Part shown: positions 1 to 8,403 of the stretch, in pieces
How the letters are laid out: each line of letters opens with the position of its first letter
How positions within the stretch are numbered: the first letter of the stretch is position 1
Origin: DASZQY01 sp036511595
GTDB taxonomy: Bacteria; Pseudomonadota; Alphaproteobacteria; Rhizobiales; Kaistiaceae
Assembly: GCA_036511595.1 (NCBI GenBank)
Contig: DATCBY010000006.1
Coordinates: forward strand, 1-37,015
Direction of reading: 5' to 3'
Length of the DNA: 37,015 nucleotides
The notes under the pieces: model-generated
What the model was told of the DNA's origin: nothing
What the model saw: only the letters and a program-made list of their open reading frames with translations
Database searches by the model: none
Made by a program: the position numbers and the translations under genes

Positions 1-164
1 ACAAGATCTGGGGCCAGGCCTACCGCGACAAGGACAAGGATCCATGGCTGGCGGTGACGGTTGACCTCCGCGGGGGCGTCACCGAAGCAAACTTCGACGA
101 CATCGTCGGCAAGTGGGCCGATCTGCTCGATCAGTTCGCCAAATATATCGGGTGGACCAAGTAG
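1..164 (+). CDS. YbjN-like protein, C-terminal fragment (5' end outside window)
   Basis: An open frame enters the window and ends at TAG 162-164, giving 53 C-terminal residues. The fragment has a short Asp/Lys-rich turn (YRDKDKDPWLAV), then a strand and VDLRGGVTEANFDD, then an amphipathic helix ending in FAKYIGW. The pattern 'Asp-rich turn, hydrophobic strand, L-x-GGVTxxNF, W-x-x-L-x-x-F' resembles the C-terminus of alphaproteobacterial YbjN-domain proteins (putative bacterial sensory transduction regulator family, chaperone-like fold). This is recognition by eye on a fragment. It is followed by 72 bp and then a convergent gene. Confidence 0.5.
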   Translation, partial: KIWGQAYRDKDKDPWLAVTVDLRGGVTEANFDDIVGKWADLLDQFAKYIGWTK

Positions 165-236
165 CCGGGCGCGTAGAGGCCCGGCCGGCGATCGGACGCC
201 GTTCGAAGAAGCCGGCGCTGCTTGCGCGCTGGGCCG

Positions 237-800
237 CTACGGCTTGGGCTTCGGTTTAGGCGGGGGTACCTGCGGCACCGGCGCGGCACTCGCTGGCTTC
301 GCCGGCGGGGCCGTCGGCGAAGCCCCGGAATCGGTGCCACCTTGGCGCGTGCCGACGTTCAGAAGCGTTATGCGCCAGGCCCCGTTCTGGTAAAGAAATG
401 TCATGTCGAAGACGATCTCGCGCGGCGTCGTCACAAAATGCCCGACGAGCCGGAGTTGCCCGTCGGTGCTGAGCATAGGCTTCTGATCGAGCGTAGCGTC
501 GAGGAGAATCGCGGCCGACAGGCTGACGTGGTTCTCGCGGAAACTCGCAAAATGCCGGGCAAGGTCGGCCGCATTGTTCGACGCCTGCATGATCGTAGAG
601 CCGAGGTCACGCAGCACCGTGTAGTTGCCAGTGACGTTCGCCTGGTGAAGCGCGACAATCGTCGCGCGAATAAGACTGCTGATCGTGGGCCCGTCGACCT
701 GCTGGGGCGGGGCAGGCTCCTGCGCCCCGGCAAAGGCGGGTCGGAGGGTGAGGATGAACAGCAGAAGCAGTTGGCGCGCAATCAGGCCCGAAGATGTCAT
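237..800 (-). CDS. secreted NTF2-like protein of unknown function
   Basis: The 187-residue product starts at ATG 800-798; a TTG six codons upstream is possible but less likely. Residues 1-25 form a signal peptide (Arg, then LLLLFILTLRPAFA, then GAQ). Residues ~37-150 look like a small alpha+beta domain: a first helix (SLIRATIVALHQANVTGNY), a helix with NNAADLARHF, and paired strands ending FLYQNGAWRITLLNV, the 'F-x-NGxWRI' ending typical of NTF2/SnoaL-fold domains. The last ~35 residues are Ala/Pro-rich and end in a PPKPKPKP tail. No catalytic residues are evident. It was probably exported to the periplasm. I do not recognise a named function. Confidence 0.7.
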   Translation of the reverse strand: MTSSGLIARQLLLLFILTLRPAFAGAQEPAPPQQVDGPTISSLIRATIVALHQANVTGNYTVLRDLGSTIMQASNNAADLARHFASFRENHVSLSAAILLDATLDQKPMLSTDGQLRLVGHFVTTPREIVFDMTFLYQNGAWRITLLNVGTRQGGTDSGASPTAPPAKPASAAPVPQVPPPKPKPKP

Positions 801-891
801 CCAGCGCGATTGCTGCAAGGCAATCGGTGGGGCAACGCAAAAACGTCGGCGGGGTGAACCGCCGGCGTCTTGAGGGATTCAGGCAGTCCGA

Positions 892-3346
892 CTACCAGGA
901 GACGACGCCGCCCTCCCGGCCGCCCACGAGGCCGGACTGGCTGACCGCGACGCCGCCGGTCACATGGAGGCGGTCGTTGACCTTGCCGCCGATGTTGCCG
1001 CGAACGCAACGGTGCCATCCCACGTGCCGATATTGAGCCCGAACGCCATCGACTTGTTCTCCGGCACCCAGAAGTCGGCCAAGGCCATGGCCATCGCGAC
1101 GCCCTCGCGGTTTTTGCCGATCTGGTCATACAGCTGCGGATCGTAGGCAAGATTGCCACCGGCGTCCGAGGTGACCAGTCCGAGCGGGCCGACTTGGGCG
1201 TTCCTGCTGTCCATCGAAGAGATGCCGGGCATGGTGTAGGTATTGCCGCCAGTGACCACCTCACCCGCGTGACCAAAGACATACTGGCCGTCGCGGCTGG
1301 TCGACACGCCTTCGCCGAACGCGGCGGAGTTTGTGTTGCTGGCCAGTGCGCCTTGGCCGACCGCGATCGAAGACACACCCGTCGCCCGGGCGAACTCGCC
1401 CATTGCCGTGCCGTTGGTGTTGGCAGTCGAGCCCTGGCCGAAGGCCGACGAGTTGGCACCCGCGGCGCTGGCGAACTCGCCGAAGGCTGAGGCATTCGCC
1501 TGGGAGGCTGTGGCCGCCTGGAAGGCAGCGGCATTCGCGGCTGTCGCACCGGAAGCTTCGCCGAACGCAGACGTATTGGCCGCGCTGGCGTTCGCTCCCT
1601 GACCGAACGCCGAAGACTCGTTTGCTGTCGCTCGGGCGAACTCACCGAATGCCGATGTGTCTTGGGCGCTGGCGCTTGACGTCTGGCCAAACGCGGACCC
1701 GTTGTTCCCCGACGCCGTGGCGAACGTGCCCAAGGCATTGGCGTTGAAACCGGATGCCGTTGCATTCTGGCCAATCGCCACGTTCCCGACCTGGCTCGCG
1801 CTCGCGGAAAGACCCTCCGCGATGCCATTGTCAGCGGTAGCGCTGGAGCCTTGTCCCATCGCGATCGAGCTTACCCCGCTGGCGAGCGCGCCGTTGGTGG
1901 AGCCACCCCCGATTGCGATCGCGTAGTCTGCATTCGCCTGGGCTCCCTGGCCGGGGAGGCCACCGCCACCCACCGCCGTCTAGCCTTGCCCGGCCGCGCT
2001 GGCGAATGCGCCGTCCGCGGTTGACGCAAAAGCGTTCGCGGCCGCGTTGAAGCCGCTAGCTGTTCCGTTGCCGCCGGCGGTGGACGATCCACCGAGCGCG
2101 GTCGCGTGATCGCTCGTTGCCCGTGCGCCTCCGCCGATCGCGGTGGCGCGGTCGCCGTCCGCGGTCGAATCCTTGCCGGTTGCTGTCGCGCGGTCGCCAG
2201 TGCTGCTCGCGTTCGCGCCCACTGCGACGCCGCCGCTGGTCATCACTGTCGAACTGGCGCCGATGGCGACCGCCTGATCTATGGCTGTGCCCGCTTGTCC
2301 AAGCGTGGTGTTCAGTCCAATCGCGACGCTGTGGGAAGCAGTAACGGTACTACCGTTGCCGGCGACAAAGTTATTGTCACCCTCTAGATTATTGCCGTTC
2401 CCGACCACCGCGTTGCTATCCGCGTCTAAATCCCCAAGCGGATCGGTGATGAAGTTGCAATTACCCAGCACCTTGTTGTTGTTGCTGTTGTTGGTGCCGT
2501 CGCCGATTGTGTTGTTGCTGCCAACGATAGAGTTGAAGTTGCCCTTGTCAGGCTGGGCAATGGGGCCGTTGTTGTTGCCAACGACTTGGTTGCCGACACC
2601 GGTGACTTAATTCGGATCGCCGGCGACGAAGTTGTCGGACCCGTTTACAACGTGGCCGGTGCCGAGGACGGTGTTGTTCGAGCCTCCGTTGCCGATCGTG
2701 ATGCCGTTGCCGAGCACGCTGTTGTTGCCGCCGGCGCCGGTGTTGTTGTTGGCGCCGACTTGCGCCGTCAGCGTTGGTCAGAAGACCGATTGCAATAGCG
2801 TTGTCGCTCGTGGCGCTGGACCCTTGACCCATGGCGATCGAATTGTCGCCGGCGGCATTCGCGCCAAAGCCAGCGTCATCGCCACCGCCTATCGCAATCG
2901 CATGGTCGCCGTTCGCATGCGGCTGCGTAGTCCGCGCCCGGACCGCCACCAATGGCTGTGGCACCGTCGTTGTTTGCATTGGCGTAATAGCCCAATGCGG
3001 TGGAATCGAGGTCGACCGCCGCGCTCTCGCCACCAACAGACGTCGCGTGCGCACCGGTTGCATTCGCCTCGTCGCCGAACGCCGTGCTGTTGCCGTGGTG
3101 CCGTCGCCGGCATCAGCGTTGAGCCCGCACGCCGTGTTGTCGGCCCGGCCGTGGTCGTTGGCGGGCCGTTTATACCAGTTGCGGTTGTCGGGGTGAGACC
3201 CGTCACCACGTTTGTCAGCGTGCCGTTAAAGGACTGTACGCTGGTGGAGCCGGCGGAGGTGATACAGGTCACGCCCAAGCGGATTGTGAACCCAACCCAA
3301 GCAGGCCAACGCCTAACGCCAAGGCGGCGAATTGATTCGTACGCAT
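892..3346 (-). pseudogene. decayed YadA-type trimeric autotransporter adhesin
   Basis: Read on the minus strand, pieces in all three frames join into one trimeric autotransporter. A 25-residue signal peptide (3346-3272, MRTNQFAALALGVGLLGLGS then QSAWA) runs straight into TGA 3271-3269, and the sense continues in another frame (CITSAGSTSVQSFNG). YadA head repeats follow, of the types STAFGDEANATG, HAIAIGG, NSIAMGQGSSAT, SSAFGQGANAS and SAFGEFA. The C-terminal anchor includes NREGVAMAMALA, then a shifted frame with NIGGKVNDRLHVTGGVAV, ending in a terminal Trp (897-895) and TAG 894-892, as outer-membrane beta-barrels usually do. I count about six frameshifts (near 3270, 3150, 3095, 2930, 2770 and 1002) and two in-frame stops (TAA 2609-2607, TAG 1982-1980). 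No full-length product is possible. Neighbouring genes are intact, so this looks like true decay. Confidence 0.88.
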
Positions 3347-3435
3347 ACCCCAATCCCCCAAACGCAACGCAACGCAACAGACAACTGCCTAGGGTCCGTA
3401 CTTTTCCCCATAATTATCCCCCGAGCGCGTCCCAA

Positions 3436-3450
3436 TTAACCTCCCGTTAA
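3436..3450. promoter_or_regulatory. CtrA-type box TTAA-N7-TTAA
   Basis: The sequence TTAACCTCCCGTTAA matches the alphaproteobacterial CtrA full site TTAA-N7-TTAA exactly. It lies 90 bp upstream of the adhesin pseudogene start, a normal place for a CtrA-controlled promoter, and 35 bp beyond the end of the convergent-side tetR gene. A single match in 37 kb could be chance, although TTAA is rare in DNA this GC-rich. Confidence 0.45.
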
Positions 3451-3484
3451 TCTTTTGGACACACCTGCGGCATTTTGGCAACAA

Positions 3485-4054
3485 CTAGAGCGTGCCCCGC
3501 GAGGTCAAATCCCGTGCAAATGCTCCCAACAGCCGGTCGAACGATTCGTTCAGGTCGAGTTTCATGCGGAAGCCGCCGGCGGCGTCGAGCGAGACGAAGC
3601 CGTGGATGATGGCGCGAAGCCCGCGCGTGGCGTGCAGCGCGTCGTCGCCTTTGACTCCGTAGCCCGAGAGGACGGCCGCTACCGTTCCGAGCAACGCTTC
3701 GCCGGCGGCGGCGATGTCGTTCTCGCCGGTTCTGGCGGCGCGCTGCGAGGCAGCGTAGAGCCCGGGTCGATCGCGAGCGAATTGCCAATAGGCGTGGGCA
3801 AGGGCGAAGAGGGCCTCGTCGCGTGCCTTGCCAATGGCCGCCTGCTGCAAGCGCGCATTGGCTTCGCGCAGGCCGCGGACGGCTAGCGCCCGATGGATCG
3901 CGTCCATTCCGTCGACGTGTTTGTAAAGCGAGGGCGGGCGTACGCCGAGTTGCCCCGCGAGGCGGGTGAGCGTGGCGGCGTTGATACCTTCGGCATCGGC
4001 TATCGCCGCGGCGGCGTCGACCACAGTGTCAGCGGTGAGCCCCGCGCGCGGCAT
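3485..4054 (-). CDS. TetR/AcrR family regulator with WHG-type C-terminal domain
   Basis: The 189-residue repressor has an N-terminal helix-turn-helix (GINAATLTRLAGQLGVRPPS then LYKHV, ~residues 24-46). Its ligand-binding half ends in LRAIIHGFVSLDAAGGF and DLNESFDRLLGAF, the signature of the TetR C-terminal 'WHG' (TetR_C_33) group. The start ATG 4054-4052 shares one base with the TGA of the upstream hydrolase gene (TGATG), so the two are translationally coupled. It probably represses this two-gene operon from the inverted repeats at 4903-4928 and releases on binding a small hydrophobic ligand. The ligand is not visible from sequence. Confidence 0.9.
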   Translation of the reverse strand: MPRAGLTADTVVDAAAAIADAEGINAATLTRLAGQLGVRPPSLYKHVDGMDAIHRALAVRGLREANARLQQAAIGKARDEALFALAHAYWQFARDRPGLYAASQRAARTGENDIAAAGEALLGTVAAVLSGYGVKGDDALHATRGLRAIIHGFVSLDAAGGFRMKLDLNESFDRLLGAFARDLTSRGTL

Positions 4055-4881
4055 CAGGTGGCGGCTCCGGCGAGGAACCTGAGGATGAACGGTGTCGCCT
4101 TCGCCGGCATCTCGGCGTGGGGATAGTGACCGGCGCCCTCGATCATCGTGAAGCTGCCACGCAACAGCGTCGCAACCATCGCGGCTTCCTTGGCTGGATC
4201 GGGGAAGTCCGGGTCCTTGCTGCCCATGACGACCAGCGTCGGCGCGCGGACTTCGGCAAGGCGCGCCGCAACGTTGGTCTTCGGCGCGTTCGCCATGGCC
4301 TTGGTCGCCGCCATGCGTCCGGGCTCGGCGAGGTTGGTGAGCAGTTTTGCCTTGTAGGCGTCGAAGTCGGCCGGCTTGGCCGATGGATAAAGAGAGGCGT
4401 AGTAGGCGCCCCAGGCCGCCGTTGCCCACGGCCCCGCGAAGGAGACCTTGATCATCGCCTTCATCATCTGTCCCCGCCACCAGGAAGCGGGCGGCACGTC
4501 GTGCACGAACGGTCCGATCAAGACGAGGCGGCTGACGTCGGCGGGCGCGTCTGCGGCGGCCCAGGCGGCGGCACCGGCGCCCATTGATGTGCCGATCACT
4601 GCAGCCGGACCGGCGCCAAGGTGGCGGACGAGGGCCACGACATCGCTCCCCAGCGCGGCGGAAGAATAGTCCGGCCAGCCGACGGAAGAGTTGCCGTGCC
4701 CGCGAATGTCCATCGTGACAACGCGATAGCCGGCGGCGAGCACCTCGGGGACCAGGAAGCGATATTCCTCCTTGAGGTCGCCGAGTCCCGGCACCATGAC
4801 CACCAGCGGTCCCTGGCCGGCGTCGGTATAGGCGAGTTTGCCACCCGAGTGGTGCAGGATGAGGTCAGAAGTGATGGCCAT
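4054..4881 (-). CDS. alpha/beta hydrolase
   Basis: The 275-residue alpha/beta-hydrolase fold enzyme has a complete catalytic triad. The nucleophile elbow is GTSMG (Ser99), the acid is Asp223 in GSKDPDF, and the base is His252 in GAGHYPHAE. The oxyanion region is VPGLGD near residue 30, and MDIRGHGNS (57-65) is typical of esterase/haloperoxidase-like members. There is no signal peptide, so it should be cytosolic. It is the first gene of an operon with the tetR gene that overlaps its stop, which suggests that the regulator senses the hydrolase's substrate or a related compound. The substrate cannot be told from sequence. Confidence 0.9.
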   Translation of the reverse strand: MAITSDLILHHSGGKLAYTDAGQGPLVVMVPGLGDLKEEYRFLVPEVLAAGYRVVTMDIRGHGNSSVGWPDYSSAALGSDVVALVRHLGAGPAAVIGTSMGAGAAAWAAADAPADVSRLVLIGPFVHDVPPASWWRGQMMKAMIKVSFAGPWATAAWGAYYASLYPSAKPADFDAYKAKLLTNLAEPGRMAATKAMANAPKTNVAARLAEVRAPTLVVMGSKDPDFPDPAKEAAMVATLLRGSFTMIEGAGHYPHAEMPAKATPFILRFLAGAAT

Positions 4882-4902
4882 TGGTCGCCTCGTTAATTTA
4901 AA

Positions 4903-4942
4903 TAGCTTGATAGCTAATACATGTAGCTCTTAGGCGGGTCAA
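4903..4942 (-). promoter_or_regulatory. promoter and TetR operator of the hydrolase-tetR operon
   Basis: On the minus strand a good sigma-70 promoter is visible: -35 TTGACC (4942-4937), a 17-bp spacer, and -10 TATTAG (4919-4914). Overlapping the -10 is the inverted repeat TAGCT-TGAT-AGCTA (4903-4916), followed by a third TAGCT (4924-4928), so the motif alternates in orientation. The centre of the second interval holds the 8-bp palindrome TACATGTA (4918-4925). A repressor bound here would block RNA polymerase. The hydrolase ATG lies 22 bp downstream. Confidence 0.6.
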
Positions 4943-5062
4943 GCCGCACCTGGGCCGGTGGCTAGCCTCCGAAAGCGCGGGACTTCCATGCATGGGTGAG
5001 GCCTACGCGCCCGAGCCCCGCGTCCCTATATTGGGTGCAACGCTTCTGAGGGGTGCTCACTG

Positions 5063-5593
5063 ATGTCTGACGTCAAGCTTGCGGAAAAACCTGCCGCCAC
5101 GAAGGCGATGTCCATCGATCCGGGCGTGCGCATCGGCCACGTTCACCTCAAGGTCGCCGATATCGAGCGCTCGCTCGCCTTCTACGTCGGCGTGCTCGGC
5201 TTCGAGTTGCAGGCCCGTTATGGAACGCAAGCCGCGTTCTTCTCGGCCGGCGGCTATCATCATCACTTCGGGATCAACACCTGGGAGAGCCGCGGCGGGC
5301 GCCCGCCGGGACCGGGCACGACCGGGCTCTATCATTCGGCGATCGTTTATCCGACGCGGGCGGCACTCGCCGACGCGCTCCGCCGCCTGATCGCGGCCGG
5401 CATTTCGCTCGACGGCGCCAGCGACCATGGCGTCAGCGAAGCGTTGTATCTCCGCGATCCCGACCAGAACGGCGTCGAGCTTTACTGGGACCGTCCGCGC
5501 GATCAGTGGCCGCGAACCGCCAATGGCGAGCTTGCCATGAAGACCGATTGGCTCGATCTCGAAGACCTGCTGAACGAGCCGCCGCTTACTTGA
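5063..5593 (+). CDS. VOC-fold (glyoxalase/extradiol dioxygenase-like) protein
   Basis: The 176-residue vicinal-oxygen-chelate protein is preceded by GAGGGG as ribosome-binding site. It has two beta-alpha-beta-beta-beta modules: IGHVHLKVADIERSLAFYVG then VLGFELQ (24-49), and GLYHSAIVYP to GVELYWDRP. Likely metal ligands are His28, the His of GLYHSA and the Glu of GVELYW. The layout and length match the CatE-like group often annotated as catechol 2,3-dioxygenase-related, but the substrate is unknown. It stands alone, and a 17-bp tandem repeat overlaps its stop codon. Confidence 0.87.
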   Translation: MSDVKLAEKPAATKAMSIDPGVRIGHVHLKVADIERSLAFYVGVLGFELQARYGTQAAFFSAGGYHHHFGINTWESRGGRPPGPGTTGLYHSAIVYPTRAALADALRRLIAAGISLDGASDHGVSEALYLRDPDQNGVELYWDRPRDQWPRTANGELAMKTDWLDLEDLLNEPPLT

Positions 5594-5619
5594 ACGCCCA
5601 ACCGTCTTGAACGCCCAAC
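5589..5619. repeat. 14-bp direct repeat, 17-bp period
   Basis: CTTGAACGCCCAAC occurs at 5589-5602 and again at 5606-5619. The first copy contains the TGA stop of the VOC gene. It looks like a small local duplication. No function is evident. Confidence 0.8.
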
Positions 5620-5689
5620 GGCTCGCGGCCTATATCATCCGCTGAATTTTCCTTCTTCCCGGCGGCCTTGAACTGCCACGGAGACACCC

Positions 5690-6739
5690 ATGCCCGACAC
5701 CCAGATTCCCGTCACCGTGCTCACCGGCTACCTCGGCGCCGGCAAGACGACGCTGCTCAACCGCATCCTCACCGAGAACCACGGCAAGAAGTACGCGGTC
5801 ATCGTCAACGAGTTCGGCGAGATCGGCATCGACAACGACCTCATCGTCGAGTCCGACGAGGAAGTCTTCGAGATGAACAACGGCTGCATCTGCTGCACCG
5901 TACGCGGCGATCTCATCCGCGTCGTCGAGGGGCTGATGAAGCGCCCGGGCGGCTTCGACGGCATCCTGGTGGAGACCACCGGCCTCGCCGACCCGGCGCC
6001 GGTGGCGCAGACCTTTTTCATGGACGACGAGGTCAAGGCGAAGGCGAAGCTCGATGCTGTCGTCACTGTCGCCGACGCCAAGCATTTGCTGGGCAGCCTC
6101 GCCGACAGCCCGGAGGCGCAGGAACAGATCGGCTTCGCCGACGTGATCCTGCTCAACAAGACCGATCTCGTCTCGCAGGCGGAACTGAAGACCGTCGAGG
6201 CGCGCATCCGTTCGATCAATCCGCACGCCATCGTCCACAAGACTGAGCGCTGCGCCATTCCGCTCGATCGCGTGCTCGACCGCGGCGCCTTCGATCTCGA
6301 CCGCATCCTTTCGCTCGATCCGGAATTCCTCGACGGCCACGACCACGACCACGATCATCACGATCACGATCACGATCACGACCATGACCACGAGGGACAT
6401 GATCACGATCATCATCACCACCATCATCACGACCTTGAGGGGCAGGGGGTGAACAGCGTGTCGCTGCGCATCGGTACGCTGGACCCGCAGAAGTTCTTCC
6501 CGTGGATCCAGCAGGTGACGCAGGAGCAGGGCCCCGACATCCTGCGCATGAAGGGCATCGTGTCGCTGAAGGACGACGATGAGCGCTACGTCGTGCAGGG
6601 CGTGCACATGATTATCGAAGGTAACCACCAGCGGAAGTGGCGCGAAGACGAAAGGCGCGAAAGCCGCCTCGTCTTTATCGGCCGTAAACTCGACGGCGCG
6701 GCGCTGATGGCCGGCTTCGAGGCCTGCCTGGCCGCCTGA
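5690..6739 (+). CDS. CobW/COG0523-family metal-chaperone GTPase with His-rich linker
   Basis: The 349-residue G3E-family P-loop GTPase has the Walker A motif GYLGAGKT (13-20), the metal-binding motif CICC (Cys66, Cys68, Cys69) that defines COG0523 proteins, Walker B-like VETTGLADP, and NKTD (156-159). A linker of about 32 residues (from 217) contains about 19 histidines alternating with aspartate. The CobW_C domain follows and ends near residue 349. The family delivers Zn, Co or Ni to client proteins. The His-rich linker suggests metal buffering. Two bases separate it from the following WD40 gene, so they form an operon. No Zur-type box was recognised upstream. Confidence 0.92.
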   Translation: MPDTQIPVTVLTGYLGAGKTTLLNRILTENHGKKYAVIVNEFGEIGIDNDLIVESDEEVFEMNNGCICCTVRGDLIRVVEGLMKRPGGFDGILVETTGLADPAPVAQTFFMDDEVKAKAKLDAVVTVADAKHLLGSLADSPEAQEQIGFADVILLNKTDLVSQAELKTVEARIRSINPHAIVHKTERCAIPLDRVLDRGAFDLDRILSLDPEFLDGHDHDHDHHDHDHDHDHDHEGHDHDHHHHHHHDLEGQGVNSVSLRIGTLDPQKFFPWIQQVTQEQGPDILRMKGIVSLKDDDERYVVQGVHMIIEGNHQRKWREDERRESRLVFIGRKLDGAALMAGFEACLAA

Positions 6740-6741
6740 GC

Positions 6742-7716
6742 GTGCCGTCGATCCAGGAATTTCCGTTCGGCGCCTTCGTGGTCGAGACAGCCTTCCTTGG
6801 CGATACGGCTGTCTTCGCTCTCGGTGACGGGACGGTGCGGCGGGTCGACGGGCCGGTAGCGGAATCCACGCCGCTTCATTCCGGCGCCATTCTTTCGGCG
6901 GTCACAACGGCCGACGGAAAGCTGCTCACCGGCGGCGACGACGGGCTCGTCGCGTTAACCGATGCGGCGGGTGGTGTCGAGCGGGTCGCCGAGCGCCCGC
7001 GGAAGTGGATTGATCACGTTGCCTCGGGACCATCCGGCGCCATCGCCTTTGCAGTCGGAAAGCAGGCCTTTGTCAGGTTCGCGGACGGCCGCGAGCGCGC
7101 GTTCGATCATCCGCGCGCGGTCGGCGGTCTGGCGTTCTCGCCGAAAGGGCTTCGCCTCGCCGTCGCCCGCTACGATGGCGTAACGCTGTGGTGGGCGGGC
7201 ACCGAAGCGGCGCCCGCATCGCTGGCGTGGAAGGGCGCGCACCTCGGCGTGACCTTCTCGCCCGACGGCAGGAATGTCGTCACCACCATGCAGGAGAACG
7301 CGCTGCACGGCTGGCGCCTCGAGGATAGCAAGGACATGCGAATGACCGGCTATCCGGGCAAGTCGCGCTCGCTGTCGTGGTCGGCGAAAGGTCGGCTCCT
7401 GGCTTCCTCCGGGGCGAACGCCGCGATCCTGTGGCCGTTCCATTTCAAGGACGGCCCGATGGGCCGTCAACCGCTGCAGCTTGGCGCGCGCGAGGTCACG
7501 GTCAGCTGGGTCGCCTGCCACCCGCGGCAGGAACTGGTCGCGATCGGCTACCAGGACGGCATGGTGATGGCGGTGCGCTTCGCCGACGCCGAGGAGGCGC
7601 TCCTGCGTCGCCCCGGCGGCAGTCCGGTTTCCGCGCTGGCATGGGACAAGACCGGCATGCGTCTTGCGTTCGGTTGCGAGGACGGCGCGGCGGGGGTTGT
7701 CACCGTGGCCGGTTGA
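6742..7716 (+). CDS. WD40-repeat protein
   Basis: The 324-residue product starts at GTG, two bases after the GTPase stop, so co-transcription and probably coupling are expected. The sequence is a series of blades with the WD40 rhythm: AGGVERVAERPRKWIDHVA, RAVGGLAFSPKGLRLAVARY, GVTFSPDGRNVVTTM, SRSLSWSAKGRLLASSGA and PVSALAWDKTGMRLAFGC. No signal peptide or membrane segment is present, so it is a cytosolic beta-propeller scaffold. Pairing of such a gene with a CobW-type GTPase is something I associate with Hyphomicrobiales. This suggests a partner role in metal delivery, which is an inference. Confidence 0.82.
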   Translation: MPSIQEFPFGAFVVETAFLGDTAVFALGDGTVRRVDGPVAESTPLHSGAILSAVTTADGKLLTGGDDGLVALTDAAGGVERVAERPRKWIDHVASGPSGAIAFAVGKQAFVRFADGRERAFDHPRAVGGLAFSPKGLRLAVARYDGVTLWWAGTEAAPASLAWKGAHLGVTFSPDGRNVVTTMQENALHGWRLEDSKDMRMTGYPGKSRSLSWSAKGRLLASSGANAAILWPFHFKDGPMGRQPLQLGAREVTVSWVACHPRQELVAIGYQDGMVMAVRFADAEEALLRRPGGSPVSALAWDKTGMRLAFGCEDGAAGVVTVAG

Positions 7717-7748
7717 GATACAAATTCCCGGATAGGGAACCTGACCGG

Positions 7749-8264
7749 ATGATTTCACGCTTCATTGCCTTCGTTCTCGCCGTCACGGCAGGCATTCTTG
7801 CGTCACAGGCTCCGGAATTTGCCCAGCAATATCGACAGCGGCTTGGCGGGGCGATCGACGAACTCGCCCGGGTTATCGACAACTTCGATCAGGATGCGGC
7901 CGCGTCGGGCAACACGCAGCCGGCGGCGCTCGCGCTCATGGCGCGCAATTCCGAGCCGCTGGTGCGCAGCCAGTCGGTCAGCATGGCGCAGACGATCATC
8001 CGTCACGAGCGGCTCTCGGAGCAGCAGGCGGCCTTCGAAAACAACCCGCCTTTCGCCCGTCTGGTGGTATTCTTCCGGGAGTTCGACGGGCCGCTTGTCG
8101 AAAGCACGTTGCGCAGCTTCGAGCCGGCTGTCCCTGCGACGGCGGAAGGCATTGTCTTCGCGGGCATCGGCTTTCTGGTAATTTATGTCGTGTTGCGCGG
8201 TCTTGGCCTCCTGTTTCGTCCGCGCCGCCGGCGCCACCATCGCCACGCCGCCGGCAATGCGTAG
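7749..8264 (+). CDS. DUF2937 family membrane protein
   Basis: The 171-residue protein has an N-terminal hydrophobic segment (FIAFVLAVTAGILAS), then a conserved stretch containing QYRQRLGGAIDELARVIDNF. A helical middle follows (HERLSEQQAAF, FARLVVFFREFD). Near the C-terminus is a second membrane segment (GIVFAGIGFLVIYVVL) and a basic RPRRRRHHRH tail. This matches the DUF2937 family. A protein anchored at both ends with a periplasmic middle is the simplest topology. It starts 32 bp after the WD40 stop and may be in the same transcript. Function is unknown. Confidence 0.82.
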   Translation: MISRFIAFVLAVTAGILASQAPEFAQQYRQRLGGAIDELARVIDNFDQDAAASGNTQPAALALMARNSEPLVRSQSVSMAQTIIRHERLSEQQAAFENNPPFARLVVFFREFDGPLVESTLRSFEPAVPATAEGIVFAGIGFLVIYVVLRGLGLLFRPRRRRHHRHAAGNA

Positions 8265-8352
8265 AAGTTTCTGAAACCGCGATCATGGCGCGGCGCTAAA
8301 AGCCAGGCGTTCAGTCCATTTCTCGGTAACCAGTCTGGTCTAGATTTGTTCG

Positions 8353-8379
8353 CCGCCCGGGCCGATTCGTTCCGGGCGG
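8353..8379. terminator. GC-rich hairpin without U-tract
   Basis: CCGCCCGG and CCGGGCGG form a perfect 8-bp stem with an 11-nt loop, about 90 bp after the DUF2937 stop and 24 bp before the GGDEF remnant. There is no U-run, so it may be a weak or Rho-assisted terminator, or part of a leader. Confidence 0.3.
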
Positions 8380-8403
8380 TTCGCAACGGGCGCATATCGG
8401 CTG

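Noticed and set aside
892..3100. Short near-repeats every ~14 residues (AFGxxxxA) that could be taken for a CRISPR or satellite array
   Set aside because: They are coding-frame YadA head repeats of variable DNA sequence with no constant repeat or spacer pattern.
3485..4480. A longer 331-residue form of the TetR protein
   Set aside because: The extra N-terminus is a shifted reading of the hydrolase gene; the helix-turn-helix protein starts at 4054 overlapping the hydrolase stop.
5594..5689. Possible Zur box before the CobW-type GTPase
   Set aside because: No convincing AT-rich palindrome of the Zur type is present.
5630..6628. A 332-codon minus-strand frame opposite the CobW-type GTPase, with Met/Val-rich stretch
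   Set aside because: The Met/Val run is the complement of the His/Asp repeat; no gene-like features.
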